Source: Phormidesmis priestleyi ULC007
GTDB lineage: Bacteria; Cyanobacteriota; Cyanobacteriia; Leptolyngbyales; Leptolyngbyaceae
DNA length: 58,047 nt
Assembly: GCF_001895925.1 (NCBI RefSeq)
Contig: NZ_MPPI01000028.1
Span: 1-58,047 of the forward strand
Direction: 5' to 3'
Each line of letters begins with the position of its first letter. Position 1 is the first letter of the stretch. Below the pieces are notes generated by a model. That model worked only from the letters and a program-made list of their open reading frames with translations. It was not told the origin of the DNA and ran no database searches. This document shows, piece after piece, positions 8,519 to 17,132 of this stretch. A program made the position numbers and the translations under genes.

Positions 8519-9047
8519 CGAACCTGCCTTTACTCAAAAACTTACCAAAAACACCCCCCAAAGCAAATTTGCTCGGTTGGGAAACTTCACCAATTTTGAT
8601 GATTGTTAAAAAATTAGAACAACTTTCCTCGTGAAATTCAGCTTAACGCTTAACGTCCTTAAAAGTACAATGCGATCTATACAGAGAGAGCCAATGGTAT
8701 AGAAAAGCTAACTTTTATAGATAAACATGACTTATGTACAAGAAAGTTTTCTATAAATAGTGTTGAAAAGAGTCTATGATTCTGAAGGCGAAATCTTAAG
8801 GCAATCTTCACCATCTCCCTGTGGGCAGGAGCTGATAACTGGGGATCGCAGCACGAAAGATTAGTCGAGCTTATGTCTAAAATTTGTAACTATCATCAAG
8901 TATTATATTGTCAAGCGTCAACAACCCGCTTATTCTGAATAGAGAGTACGGTTGAAAAGCCTTGATGAAGCTTGACAAGATGGGTTATCTCGTCAACATT
9001 TTTGCTTAGGGTTGTTGCAATTAGTTTCACTTATCAGGAGATCAAGA
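8519..9047. promoter_or_regulatory. Divergent promoter region between ndhF4 and ccmK2
   Basis: This 529-base AT-rich region must hold promoters for two operons of the carbon-concentrating mechanism. I see no coding frame worth reporting. TTGACAAG at about 8975 is a plausible -35-like element on the plus strand but has no convincing partner. The ccmK2 ribosome site is CAGGAG at 9035-9040. Low-CO2 regulator sites (CcmR/NdhR or CmpR type) cannot be identified by eye. Confidence 0.5.
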
Positions 9048-9356
9048 ATGCCGATCGCTGTGGGAATGATTGAGACACTGGGTTTTCCGGCTGTGGTGGA
9101 AGCCGCAGACGCAATGGTGAAAGCTGCTCGTGTCACCCTGGTTGGCTACGAAAAGATTGGTAGCGGTCGCGTGACCGTGATCATTCGCGGAGACGTGTCC
9201 GAGGTGCAAGCCTCGATCGCGGCTGGGCTTGAATCTGTTAAGCGGGTGAACGGCGGACAAGTAGTGTCTACTCACGTCATCGCTCGTCCTGACGGAAACT
9301 TAGAGTATGTGCTGCCCATTCGCTACACCGAAGCGGTTGAGCAGTTCCGAAGTTAA
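9048..9356 (+). CDS. ccmK2: Carboxysome shell protein CcmK2 (BMC-H)
   Basis: A 102-residue single-BMC-domain protein that forms the hexagonal tiles of the beta-carboxysome facets. The pore loop KIGSG is at residues 36-40 and the usual [19 protein letters not shown] precedes it. I start at ATG 9048 ([10 protein letters not shown]) because all CcmK proteins begin there and CAGGAG lies 7 bases upstream; the frame is open further 5' but without homology. The length and first position match Synechocystis ccmK2. Followed 64 bases later by ccmK1. First gene of the operon ccmK2-K1-L-M-N-O. Confidence 0.95.
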   Translation: MPIAVGMIETLGFPAVVEAADAMVKAARVTLVGYEKIGSGRVTVIIRGDVSEVQASIAAGLESVKRVNGGQVVSTHVIARPDGNLEYVLPIRYTEAVEQFRS

Positions 9357-9420
9357 TGGCAATTTGCTAGTTAACTGATTTTGTTGTGTCTAGAATTTGA
9401 TTGGAAGGGAGAATTTAACG

Positions 9421-9762
9421 ATGGCTATTGCAGTTGGCATGATTGAAACTCTGGGTTTCCCCGCCGTGGTAGAAGCCGCAGACGCGATGGTGAAAGCCGC
9501 TCGTGTGACGTTGGTGGGTTATGAGAAAATTGGGAGTGGTCGCGTTACGGTGATCGTGCGGGGCGATGTGTCTGAAGTTCAGGCATCAGTTGCGGCTGGC
9601 ATCGAAAACGTCAAGCGCGTCAACGGCGGGCAAGTACTGTCTACCCACATCATCGCTCGTCCTCACGAAAACCTGGAGTATGTGCTGCCCATTCGATACA
9701 CCGAGGCAGTTGAGCCATTCCGTGAAAGCGTGAGCGGCATCCGCCCTCTTAACCGTCCATAA
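9421..9762 (+). CDS. ccmK1: Carboxysome shell protein CcmK1 (BMC-H)
   Basis: A 113-residue paralogue of the preceding gene, almost identical over the first 90 residues and with the same KIGSG pore at 36-40. It carries an extra C-terminal tail ([13 protein letters not shown]), as CcmK1 of Synechocystis does, so I name it CcmK1. The ATG at 9421 is preceded by GGAAGGGAG at about 9402-9410. The two copies presumably co-assemble or form mixed facets. It ends 6 bases before ccmL. The strong DNA similarity of the two genes indicates tandem duplication with some homogenisation. Confidence 0.95.
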   Translation: MAIAVGMIETLGFPAVVEAADAMVKAARVTLVGYEKIGSGRVTVIVRGDVSEVQASVAAGIENVKRVNGGQVLSTHIIARPHENLEYVLPIRYTEAVEPFRESVSGIRPLNRP

Positions 9763-9768
9763 CGCCTG

Positions 9769-10068
9769 ATGCAAATTGCTAGAGTTCGCGGCACCGTTGT
9801 CAGCACCCAAAAAGAGCCGAGTCTAAGAGGTGTGAAGTTTCTGCTTCTACAATTTTTAGATGACGCAGGGCAGCCACTCCCTCATTACGAGGTGGCGGCT
9901 GACAATGTTGGGGCAGGGATCGATGAATGGGTTCTGGTTAGCCGTGGCAGTGCTGCCCGTCAAGTTCCCGGAAGTGAACAGCGCCCTGTCGATGCGGCAG
10001 TGATTGGAATTATTGACACGGTAAGTGTTGACAATCGATCGCTCTACAGCAAAGGGACGCAATATTAG
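9769..10068 (+). CDS. ccmL: Carboxysome shell vertex protein CcmL (BMC-P)
   Basis: Pentameric EutN/CcmL-family protein that caps the twelve vertices of the shell. The 99-residue product starts MQIARVRGTVVSTQKEPSLR and has the family's LDDAGQPL, VAADNVGAG and VDAAVIGIID segments. It starts 6 bases after the ccmK1 stop, so translation is likely coupled. It is followed by a perfect 16-bp inverted repeat before ccmM. Confidence 0.96.
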   Translation: MQIARVRGTVVSTQKEPSLRGVKFLLLQFLDDAGQPLPHYEVAADNVGAGIDEWVLVSRGSAARQVPGSEQRPVDAAVIGIIDTVSVDNRSLYSKGTQY

Positions 10069-10081
10069 CGATCGGGCACCT

Positions 10082-10124
10082 AATTGCGTAATGGGTTGGG
10101 CAGAGCTTAACCCATTACGCAATT
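10082..10124. repeat. Perfect inverted repeat between ccmL and ccmM
   Basis: AATTGCGTAATGGGTT at 10082-10097 pairs perfectly with AACCCATTACGCAATT at 10109-10124 across an 11-base loop. In RNA this is a 16-bp hairpin. There is no U tract after it, so a classical intrinsic terminator is doubtful. It could be an attenuator, an RNA processing or stability element between the shell genes and ccmM, or a REP-like repeat. It is the largest gap inside the otherwise tight ccmK2-ccmM part of the operon. Confidence 0.8.
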
Positions 10125-10260
10125 GATAACGGTGTACTGCGCTACGGCTAGTCAGTTCAGCAAAGTGATTGAATAGGCGCAAAAAGTTACGATCGAGTCA
10201 TCATCCTTGCGATGTGTGCAGTCGAGCTTTACAATGCGCGGTCAGCTAGGAGAATTTTTT

Positions 10261-12261
10261 ATGGTAGTCCGTAGTTTTGCGGCTCCACCCACGCCTTGGT
10301 CAAAGAGTCTCGCCGAACCCGACATTCACCATACCGCCTACGTTCACTCGTTCTCTAACATCATTGGAGACGTGAGAGTGGGCGAAAATGTGATGATTGC
10401 GCCGGGCACCTCGATTCGCGCCGATGAAGGGCATCCGTTCTACATTGGTGATGACACCAATATTCAGGATGGAGTCGTCATGCACGGGCTAGAACAGGGC
10501 AGAGTTGCGGGTGATGATGGTGATTCCTATTCAATTTGGGTGGGAAGCCGTTCTTCGCTCACTCACATGGCGCTGATTCACGGGCCCGCTTATGTGGGCG
10601 ACGATTGTTTTATTGGATTTCGATCGACGGTGTTTAACGCACGGGTTGGCAACGGCAGCATTATCATGATGCACGCGCTGGTTCAAGATGTAGAAATTCC
10701 TCCTGGAAAGTATGTGCCTTCTGGAGCGATCATCACCAATCAGCAGCAGGCCGATCGTTTACCCAACGTGCTAGAAGCCGACGTGAAGTTTGCGTCGCAC
10801 ATTATTCATATCAACGATGCGCTGCGATCGGGCTATCGCTGCGCTGACAATATCGCTTGTATTGCCCCAATCAGAAATGAGATGGCTAACCCTAAAATGA
10901 ATCAACCCACTTCAAATGTTTCTAGCCGCTCTGCCAATGGTTCGGGCAATGGCGGCGTGATTGAGCATGTGCGTCAACTGCTGGCTCAAGGTTATCGAAT
11001 TGGCACCGAACACGCCGATGAGCGACGCTTCAAGATCAGTTCTTGGAAAAGTTGTGCGACCATTCAGTCAAATCGAGAATCTGAAGTGCTGGCTGCGCTC
11101 GACTCGTGTATGCAAGAGCATAGCGGCGACTATGTGCGGCTAATTGGCATTGACACAAAAGCTAAAAAGCGGGTGCTGGAAACAATAATTCAGCGTCCAG
11201 GTGCGGCACCGACAAAGCTTTCAAACGGTTCGTCTAGCAGCTATTCGGCACCGTCTTATGCTTCTAGTAGTGGCAACGGAAACGGTCATGCGGCGGCTAG
11301 TGGCTCGATCGAAGGTTCTGTCGTTGCTCAAATTCGTCAAGTTTTAAGCAAAGGCGGACGGATTGGGATCGAGTTTGCTGACGAGCGTCGGTTCCAAACA
11401 AGCTCTTGGAAAAGCGCTTCGGTTCAGGCGAACAACGAGTCTGGAATTTTGGCTGAAGTGCAAGCGTGCATGACAGATCATGCAGGTGAATATGTGCGGA
11501 TCATCGGCATCGACCCCAAAGCAAAGCAGCGAGTTTTAGAATCGATCGTCCAACGTCCCTCCAGCAAGCAACATATCTCTAATCCGACTGTGAGACCTAC
11601 TTCCAACGGTGGAGCGGCTCCGAGTCACAGTGCAGTCCGCACTGATGGCAGTGTTGCCGAGCAGGTGCGTCAACTGTTGTCGCAAGGCGCGGCGATCGGT
11701 CTAGAGTTTGCCGATGAGCGACGATTCAAGATCAATTCTTGGAGCAGTGCGCCTTTGATCCATACGAGATCAGAAGGGGAAGCGATCGCGGCTCTAGAAT
11801 CTTTTATCGCAGACCACAGCAGTCACTATGTGCGCCTGGTTGGTGTCGATACAACTGCGAAGAAGCGAGTTTTAGAAACCGTCATTCACCGTCCTGGTAA
11901 AACACCTGAAACCTCTCTAGTTTTAGATCCTCCGGTTTATGCTCCACCCGCTTCAACGAGTTCCTCCTCGGCACGTTCAGCTTCAGGGAGTCAAAAGCTC
12001 AGTAGTGAAGCGCTTGATCAGGTGCGTCAGCTAGTGCGTCAAGGCGCTCGAATTGGCTTAGAGTATGCAGATGTCCGTCGCTACAAAGGTGGCGCTTGGC
12101 AGACTGGGGCTTCGATTCAAGCAAACTCTGAATCTCAGGCGATCACGGCTCTTGAATCTGCTTTGTCTGACTATGCGGGCCAATATGTACGCTTGATCGG
12201 CACCGATCTGAAGGCAAAACGTCGCATCATTGAGATGGTCATTCAAAAAGCTGGAAAGTAA
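10261..12261 (+). CDS. ccmM: Carboxysome assembly protein CcmM with gamma-carbonic anhydrase domain and four SSU-like repeats
   Basis: CcmM links Rubisco into the carboxysome core. The ATG at 10261 follows TAGGAG at about 10246-10251 and gives the conserved [20 protein letters not shown]. Residues 1-210 form a left-handed beta-helix gamma-carbonic anhydrase domain with zinc ligands His75, His102 and His107, and Cys194 and Cys200, the disulfide pair that activates such domains; it is therefore predicted to be catalytically active and redox gated. Four Rubisco-small-subunit-like modules follow at about 232-314, 352-433, 463-545 and 583-663, joined by Ser/Gly/Ala linkers. The first module carries a cysteine pair (265 and 283). 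At 666 residues this is a full-length, M58/M68-type protein. An internal start for a short form (ATG 10882 or 10897, or GTG 10957) is possible. Rubisco genes are not in the window. Confidence 0.97.
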   Translation: MVVRSFAAPPTPWSKSLAEPDIHHTAYVHSFSNIIGDVRVGENVMIAPGTSIRADEGHPFYIGDDTNIQDGVVMHGLEQGRVAGDDGDSYSIWVGSRSSLTHMALIHGPAYVGDDCFIGFRSTVFNARVGNGSIIMMHALVQDVEIPPGKYVPSGAIITNQQQADRLPNVLEADVKFASHIIHINDALRSGYRCADNIACIAPIRNEMANPKMNQPTSNVSSRSANGSGNGGVIEHVRQLLAQGYRIGTEHADERRFKISSWKSCATIQSNRESEVLAALDSCMQEHSGDYVRLIGIDTKAKKRVLETIIQRPGAAPTKLSNGSSSSYSAPSYASSSGNGNGHAAASGSIEGSVVAQIRQVLSKGGRIGIEFADERRFQTSSWKSASVQANNESGILAEVQACMTDHAGEYVRIIGIDPKAKQRVLESIVQRPSSKQHISNPTVRPTSNGGAAPSHSAVRTDGSVAEQVRQLLSQGAAIGLEFADERRFKINSWSSAPLIHTRSEGEAIAALESFIADHSSHYVRLVGVDTTAKKRVLETVIHRPGKTPETSLVLDPPVYAPPASTSSSSARSASGSQKLSSEALDQVRQLVRQGARIGLEYADVRRYKGGAWQTGASIQANSESQAITALESALSDYAGQYVRLIGTDLKAKRRIIEMVIQKAGK

Positions 12262-12264
12262 CTA

Positions 12265-12315
12265 GTTTTGAGTTTTGAGTTGGTAATCAATTCAGAACTC
12301 AGAATTCAAAACTCT
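12265..12315. repeat. Imperfect inverted repeat between ccmM and ccmN
   Basis: AGTTTTGAG at the left pairs with the CAAAACT at the right, with further pairing of TTGAGTT and AACTCAG, giving an imperfect hairpin of roughly 20-25 bp. A related GAGTTTTGA/TCAAAACTC hairpin lies after rpaB at 23129-23157, so this seems to be a small repeated palindrome of the genome. A role in transcript stability is possible. Confidence 0.5.
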
Positions 12316-12321
12316 TGAACG

Positions 12322-12951
12322 ATGTATCCTTTGCCTCTGCAACTATGTCCGATCGACACCACCCATTATCTGGTGAGTGGCGATGTCACCATTCACGAAG
12401 GGGTCGCGATCGCGCCGGGGGTTCTGCTGCAAGCAGATCCGGGCAGCAAGATCATTATTGGTGCTGGAGCCTGCATTGGCGTTGGCTCAGTGCTGCACGT
12501 CCATGAAGGTACGCTGAAAGTCGGAGCAGGTGCCAGCATTGGCGCGGGGGTTTTGCTGGTGGGTCAGGTCACCATCGGCGATCGGGCTTGCATTGGGTCA
12601 GCAGCAACGATTTTAGAGAGTGCTGTTGAAGGGGGGGCACTGGTGGCACCGGGTTCTCTGGTGGGCGATCGCAGCCGTCCTTTAGAAGCACTCGAATCTG
12701 CCCCAATTCAATCTACTCCTGTGTCCGAAGCGCCTCCAGACCCGTGGGCTGATCCTCAAACACCTTCTGAAGCGGAAGTTCTACCCGAAGATCCGTCACC
12801 CGAACATTCATTACCCGAACCAAACCCTGTGGTGATTGCTAGTGTTTATGGGCAGTCTTACGTTAATAATCTTCTCGTCAAGCTGTTTCCTCAAAATCAA
12901 CAAAATTACAACGCGCCTGACAATGGGCATTCTCCGAACGGAAATTCTTAA
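12322..12951 (+). CDS. ccmN: Carboxysome assembly protein CcmN
   Basis: CcmN bridges the CcmM-Rubisco core and the shell. The first 120 residues are hexapeptide-repeat beta-helix (for example IIIGAGACIGVGS, VGAGASIGAGVLLVGQ), the part that binds CcmM. A Pro/Glu-rich linker (about 121-172) follows, then an amphipathic encapsulation peptide at about 175-190 (VYGQSYVNNLLVKLFP) that binds shell CcmK. The length of 209 is within the family range. It lies 60 bases after ccmM in the same operon. Confidence 0.95.
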   Translation: MYPLPLQLCPIDTTHYLVSGDVTIHEGVAIAPGVLLQADPGSKIIIGAGACIGVGSVLHVHEGTLKVGAGASIGAGVLLVGQVTIGDRACIGSAATILESAVEGGALVAPGSLVGDRSRPLEALESAPIQSTPVSEAPPDPWADPQTPSEAEVLPEDPSPEHSLPEPNPVVIASVYGQSYVNNLLVKLFPQNQQNYNAPDNGHSPNGNS

Positions 12952-13065
12952 GGACGATCGGGCGATCGCCCATCTGTATTTATCAGCAGAAAAAACCAGG
13001 ACTGAAGAACTTTACAGACCCGTTAAGATTGAAGTTATAAGAACTGCCCTGTCACCCCTTCGCTG

Positions 13066-13932
13066 ATGAATCGTCTAGACAGATTTACTGATACTGCCTT
13101 AGGTCTTGTCTCTACCGAAAGCTTTCCGGCGATCGTGGGCATTGCTGACATGATGCTCAAGTCATCAGACGTGACGCTGGTGGGTTACGAAAAAACGGGT
13201 GGGGGCTTTTGCACCGCTGTCGTGCGGGGCGGAATTTCAGATGTGCGATTGGCAGTCCAGGAAGGAATCGATCTCGCTGCTCAGTTTGGGCAGAAGGTTT
13301 CTACCCTGGTCGTGCCTCGCCCGATGGCAAACTTAGAAGCGGTCTTGCCGATCGGCACCAAACTCGCAGAACTCGCCAAAGGCAGACACGGCAATCCTTT
13401 TCGCAATCAGGCGGTCGGCTTGCTCGAAACTCGCGGATTTCCGGCAATGGTCGGCGCGGCGGATGCAATGCTCAAATCGGCAGATGTGACGTTAACGGCC
13501 TATGAAACGATCGGGTCAGGGCTTTGCACCGCAATTATTCGCGGCACGATCGCAAACGTCGCGATGGCGATCGATGTGGGAATGCAAGAAGCCGAGCGCA
13601 TTGGCGAACTTCACTCTGTAATGGTGATCCCTCGTGCCCTCGAAGATTTAGATCAAACCCTGCCGCTCGCAAGCTGCTGGATCGAAGAGTTGCAGCCATT
13701 GCGCCTCCCGATCGAACTCAAAGAAACCGAAAAAGAATTGGTCGCATTGCCAGAACTTCAGCAAGAGCTTCAGTCTCTAGCCCCAACTCAGAGCGGACTG
13801 CAATTGCCAGAATCTCGCCAACCCAAGGCAGAAGAGTTGCTAGAACTCTCGATGCAAACCCCTCAAGAAGAGCCGCTAGAAACTACTCAACCGCCTGAAC
13901 CGAAAACGCTCAATCAGCCTCCAGAAGAATAA
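13066..13932 (+). CDS. ccmO: Carboxysome shell protein CcmO (tandem BMC domains)
   Basis: Two fused BMC domains, about residues 11-100 (pore KTGGG at 43-47) and 115-205 (pore TIGSG at 148-152), make this a BMC-T pseudohexamer former thought to sit at facet edges or junctions. Residues about 206-288 form an unusually long Glu/Gln/Pro-rich tail (ELQQELQS, LEPETTQPPEP-like composition) likely to be disordered. It lies 114 bases after ccmN. In many cyanobacteria ccmO is elsewhere on the chromosome, so its place in the main operon here is worth noting. No ribosome site is obvious before the ATG. Confidence 0.93.
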   Translation: MNRLDRFTDTALGLVSTESFPAIVGIADMMLKSSDVTLVGYEKTGGGFCTAVVRGGISDVRLAVQEGIDLAAQFGQKVSTLVVPRPMANLEAVLPIGTKLAELAKGRHGNPFRNQAVGLLETRGFPAMVGAADAMLKSADVTLTAYETIGSGLCTAIIRGTIANVAMAIDVGMQEAERIGELHSVMVIPRALEDLDQTLPLASCWIEELQPLRLPIELKETEKELVALPELQQELQSLAPTQSGLQLPESRQPKAEELLELSMQTPQEEPLETTQPPEPKTLNQPPEE

Positions 13933-14010
13933 TTAGGAAAAAGCAGTCTCCTGTGCAAAGTGCTTTATAGCAGGGCATCCTAAGCACACACCTAACACCA
14001 ACTCTGACTA

Positions 14011-15141
14011 ATGGCGGATCAATACACTCCGATCGTGTGTCAGCTAGAACAGGATGCAAATGCTGTCCGAATTAAAAAGCTGATTTTATACGCCTGCAAA
14101 AACTGGTGGGAGAATGATCTCAATCGCCTTAGTGTTATCAGCTTGCAAAGCCTAGTGCAGGAGTTGCGCTATCTCAATCCCACGTTGGAGCGTCTGCAAT
14201 ATAAACTAAAACTTCTGGTTGGCACTCTTAGCAAACAAGAAGAATATCTTCAAGTCGCGAACACGATTATAGAAAATCTGGCAGCGTTATATAGAACTGC
14301 ACCTGCGATCGAGAAAACCCCGATCAGCACCAATCCGCTCGATGGCATTGGCGGCGAGTTACAAACACAAATTACACAAGCTTTAGAGCAAGCAGCAAAT
14401 TCTTCTAGCCGCATCAAAAAACTGATGATTTGCGCGGCTCTCAAATATTGGGAGACCGACCCGATTAAAGTTGAGCAGGCAGAAATCAAAAAACTAATCA
14501 GCGAATTAGCCCATCAATATCCGACGATCGAAAGCCTACAAATCGGATTGGCGGCGATCGTCAAAAGTCTCAACAAGCCGATCGAATATGCCGCGATCGC
14601 CAATATGATTTTGCGAGAAATGGGCAAGTTATATGTTCAAGAAGATGGGGTTCCCCTTCAAGAGGCGGCAGGCGTTCTAACTTCTCAGGCGCTAAATCAG
14701 CCGATTTGCCAAACCGCAGATCCTGCGCTCAGTCTCTTTGACATACGGCTAGAGATCATCAAGTTTGCCAATCCACTTCGGGCAAAAATTCTGCTGTTTT
14801 CTCTGGTTTACTATCCATTCACGGGCAAAGAACAGGATTGGTCAAATCTAAAACTCTATAGCCTAGAGGGGTTGCTTCGCAGTGTCACAACCGTGTGTAG
14901 CTCTCTAGAAGCGTTGCAGTTAAAGCTAGAAGAAATGGCACACCAGTTAAACCAGCCAGAAGAATATCTCGCAGTCGCCAGCGTGATTCTCAAAAGCGTG
15001 AAACCGGGGTATGCCGAACTTCAACAGCAACAGCAAGACTTAGAAATCAGTGCTGCCGATGTCACACGGGCAGACTCGACGCAAGTTTTGATCGCTCCTG
15101 TAGCGAAATTGATCTCAGGGATCGAAAATAGAAAGTTATGA
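14011..15141 (+). CDS. Unknown protein with three tandem helical repeats, linked to the ccm operon
   Basis: I do not recognise this 376-residue protein. It contains three copies of a roughly 75-residue helical module, at about 20-94, 134-208 and 257-334. Each has an RIKKL or RAKIL start, a YWE- or WWE-like turn, a PTLE.LQ or SSLEALQ segment and a closing EEYL.VA..IL motif (EEYLQVANTIIENL, IEYAAIANMILREM, EEYLAVASVILKSV). No signal peptide, membrane segment or catalytic motif; a scaffold or adaptor role is suggested by composition only. It starts 78 bases after ccmO on the same strand and its stop overlaps the start of the pentapeptide gene (ATGA), so it is probably part of the ccm transcription unit. 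Confidence 0.75.
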   Translation: MADQYTPIVCQLEQDANAVRIKKLILYACKNWWENDLNRLSVISLQSLVQELRYLNPTLERLQYKLKLLVGTLSKQEEYLQVANTIIENLAALYRTAPAIEKTPISTNPLDGIGGELQTQITQALEQAANSSSRIKKLMICAALKYWETDPIKVEQAEIKKLISELAHQYPTIESLQIGLAAIVKSLNKPIEYAAIANMILREMGKLYVQEDGVPLQEAAGVLTSQALNQPICQTADPALSLFDIRLEIIKFANPLRAKILLFSLVYYPFTGKEQDWSNLKLYSLEGLLRSVTTVCSSLEALQLKLEEMAHQLNQPEEYLAVASVILKSVKPGYAELQQQQQDLEISAADVTRADSTQVLIAPVAKLISGIENRKL

Positions 15142-16133
15142 ATGGTCAAGACGTATTAGAGCGCTATGAATCGGGAGAGATGAATTTCACGAGGGCAAAC
15201 CTGAGTGGAATTAATTTAATGGGAGCAGATTTAATTGGCGCAAATTTAGCCCATGCTGATCTGCATCACTCGATTCTAATTTTGGCTTATTTGAATCGAT
15301 CGAACCTCACCCACGCCAACCTCAAAGGCACTAAACTGTGCGGTGCAAATCTCAGTCAAGCCGACTTACTCAACGCAAATTTGTGCGATGCCGATCTGCA
15401 CGGAGCGATTCTCTATGGAGCTGATTTGCGAGGTGCCGACCTGAGTTTAGCAACCTTGGTAGATGCCAATTTTAGAGATGCCGATCTGCGAAACGTAAAT
15501 TTTAGTGGCGCAGATCTCCGGGGTGCTTGCTTGCGCGGGGCAAACCTGCGAGAAGAAAAACGTGCTTATAAAGGCGCAAACCTACGCGGTGCCGATCTGC
15601 GAGGTGCTGACTTGCGCGGGGCGAATTTATCGGGGGCTGACCTGAGTCGATCGAACCTAATCGGCGCAAATCTCAGTGAAGCCACCCTCCGAAACGCAGA
15701 CCTCACTGAAGCCAACTTAACCGATGCAATTCTCAACGGGACATTTTTAACCGACGCAAATTTAACGGAGGCAAATCTTAGCCGAGCCATATTACGCAAC
15801 TGCAAGCTCAACCGCGCCCAGTTAAACGAGGCAAATTTAGCAGACGCTGATTTGAGAGATGCCACGCTGAGTGATGCGAAACTGCACAAAACTAATTTTC
15901 AACGGGCAAATTTGACGCGATCGCGCCTCAATCGTGCCGAATTTAATCACGCAAATCTTCGTCATGCAACATTGGTAGACGCTCTTTTGATCAAAGCTTA
16001 CTTGGGTCGGGCAGATTTGCGCGAGGCAAATTTAGCAGGAGCGAATTTAGCGGGGGCAGAACTCAGCAGCGCTCTGTTGAATGGAGCAATTTTGCAAGGC
16101 GCAACGTTACCCGATGGCAGCGTGCAGACCTAA
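15138..16133 (+). CDS. Pentapeptide-repeat protein (331 aa)
   Basis: Nearly the whole protein is built of A(D/N)LxX pentapeptides (for example LRGADLRGADLRGANLSGAD), which fold as a right-handed quadrilateral beta-helix. There are roughly 55-60 repeats, with a short non-repeat insert near residue 137 (REEKRAYKG). An N-terminal 14-residue stretch (MNGQDVLERYESGE) precedes the repeats. No signal peptide, so cytoplasmic. The start overlaps the preceding stop by four bases, so the two proteins are translationally coupled and may act together. Pentapeptide proteins are abundant in cyanobacteria and most have no known function. Confidence 0.9.
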   Translation: MNGQDVLERYESGEMNFTRANLSGINLMGADLIGANLAHADLHHSILILAYLNRSNLTHANLKGTKLCGANLSQADLLNANLCDADLHGAILYGADLRGADLSLATLVDANFRDADLRNVNFSGADLRGACLRGANLREEKRAYKGANLRGADLRGADLRGANLSGADLSRSNLIGANLSEATLRNADLTEANLTDAILNGTFLTDANLTEANLSRAILRNCKLNRAQLNEANLADADLRDATLSDAKLHKTNFQRANLTRSRLNRAEFNHANLRHATLVDALLIKAYLGRADLREANLAGANLAGAELSSALLNGAILQGATLPDGSVQT

Positions 16134-16184
16134 CTCGTGAACTGCACGCAGGAAATTTTATGAGTTAATGAATCTATCCTTTTA

Positions 16185-16847
16185 ATGTGCGATGTGATGA
16201 GTGGGTTTATCAGTGCCCTCCTTGCTGGAGTCACTGCCTTTATTGCTACCAACTTAGATGACATTGTGATCTTGATGCTGTTTTTTGCCCAGACCAATGC
16301 AGCCTTTCATCCCAAGCATATTGTGGCGGGCCAATATTTAGGCTTTGGCGCTTTGATTCTCGCAAGTTTGCCCGGTTTTTTTGGAGGCTTGATGGTGCCC
16401 AAAACTTGGATTGGGTTGCTCGGATTGTTACCCATCGCGATCGGGCTTTATCACCTGATTCACCGAGAAGCAGACGATCAGGTTCAGACGATCTCAAATG
16501 ACTTCAAGGAGTCAAAGATTAAGCTGCCAATTTTGTCGGCGTTAGGGTTGTTGGCTCCTCAAACTTACCAGGTGGCGGCAGTGACGATCGCCAATGGTGG
16601 CGACAACATCGGAATTTATGTGCCGTTGTTTGCTACCAGCAATGCCGCCAGTCTCGGAGTCATTCTCAGTATTTTCTTTGTGATGGTGGGAGTGTGGTGT
16701 TATGTGGCGTATCAACTCGCTCGTCACCCGATCGTCGCTCGTGTGTTGACTCGTTATGGCTCGGCGATCGTTCCGTTTGTGCTCATCGGGTTAGGAATTT
16801 TCATTCTGGTTGATAGCGGCACTTACAAACTACTCACAACCCCTTGA
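16185..16847 (+). CDS. CadD-like cadmium resistance/LysE-superfamily transporter
   Basis: A 220-residue membrane protein with about six hydrophobic helices. The TNLDD motif near residue 22 and the NGGDNIGIYVPLF block in the middle are hallmarks of the CadD family (PF03596), which exports cadmium or related cations in Gram-positive bacteria. Substrate here is unproven. ATG at 16185 or at 16197 (MSGFISALLAG) could be the start; neither has a clear ribosome site. Transcription follows the pentapeptide gene after 51 bases. Confidence 0.8.
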   Translation: MCDVMSGFISALLAGVTAFIATNLDDIVILMLFFAQTNAAFHPKHIVAGQYLGFGALILASLPGFFGGLMVPKTWIGLLGLLPIAIGLYHLIHREADDQVQTISNDFKESKIKLPILSALGLLAPQTYQVAAVTIANGGDNIGIYVPLFATSNAASLGVILSIFFVMVGVWCYVAYQLARHPIVARVLTRYGSAIVPFVLIGLGIFILVDSGTYKLLTTP

Positions 16848-16956
16848 AAGGATGTCTGAGAAGCCCTTGGTGTCTTCTTCGTTCAGATTTTCCCACCCCG
16901 AAATAAATTTCGAGGTGAGTGAATGCGATAACGACTCTTTTTCAGAACCCCTCTTA

Positions 16957-17128
16957 ACGTCAGTTCGATGAGTTTTTTCGCTTCGTTCTTCAGCGCTTCA
17001 GCCCCCTAAATCCCCAAATTCTGGGGGACTTCAAGCCCAGAATTTAGGTTCAAAGTCCCCCAATTTTGGGGGATTTAGGGGGCAACCCGGATTTGCAACC
17101 GCAGCGAAAGGCTTCATCGAATTCACGT
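16957..17128. mobile_element. MITE-like element, family C copy 1 (about 172 bp)
   Basis: The left end AACGTCAGTTCGATGAG and the complement of the right end (ACGTGAATTCGATGAA) form an imperfect terminal inverted repeat. Copy 2 is at 39922-40095. The interior from about 17001 to 17083 is the shared GGGGGATTTAGGGGGC hairpin core. The ends are inferred from alignment of the two copies by eye. Confidence 0.65.
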
Positions 17129-17132
17129 CTTC

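Noticed and set aside
8519-9047. A CcmR/CmpR binding site between ndhF4 and ccmK2
   Set aside because: Several short AT-rich candidates exist, but none is distinctive enough by eye to report.
12836-13066. A 76-codon plus-strand frame overlapping the end of ccmN
   Set aside because: It overlaps the conserved encapsulation peptide of CcmN in another frame and has no ribosome site or family match.
15566-15889. A 107-codon minus-strand frame opposite the pentapeptide gene
   Set aside because: It is a shadow of the regular A(D/N)LxX repeats on the plus strand; its own repetitive FAS/RSA pattern is the antisense reading of them.
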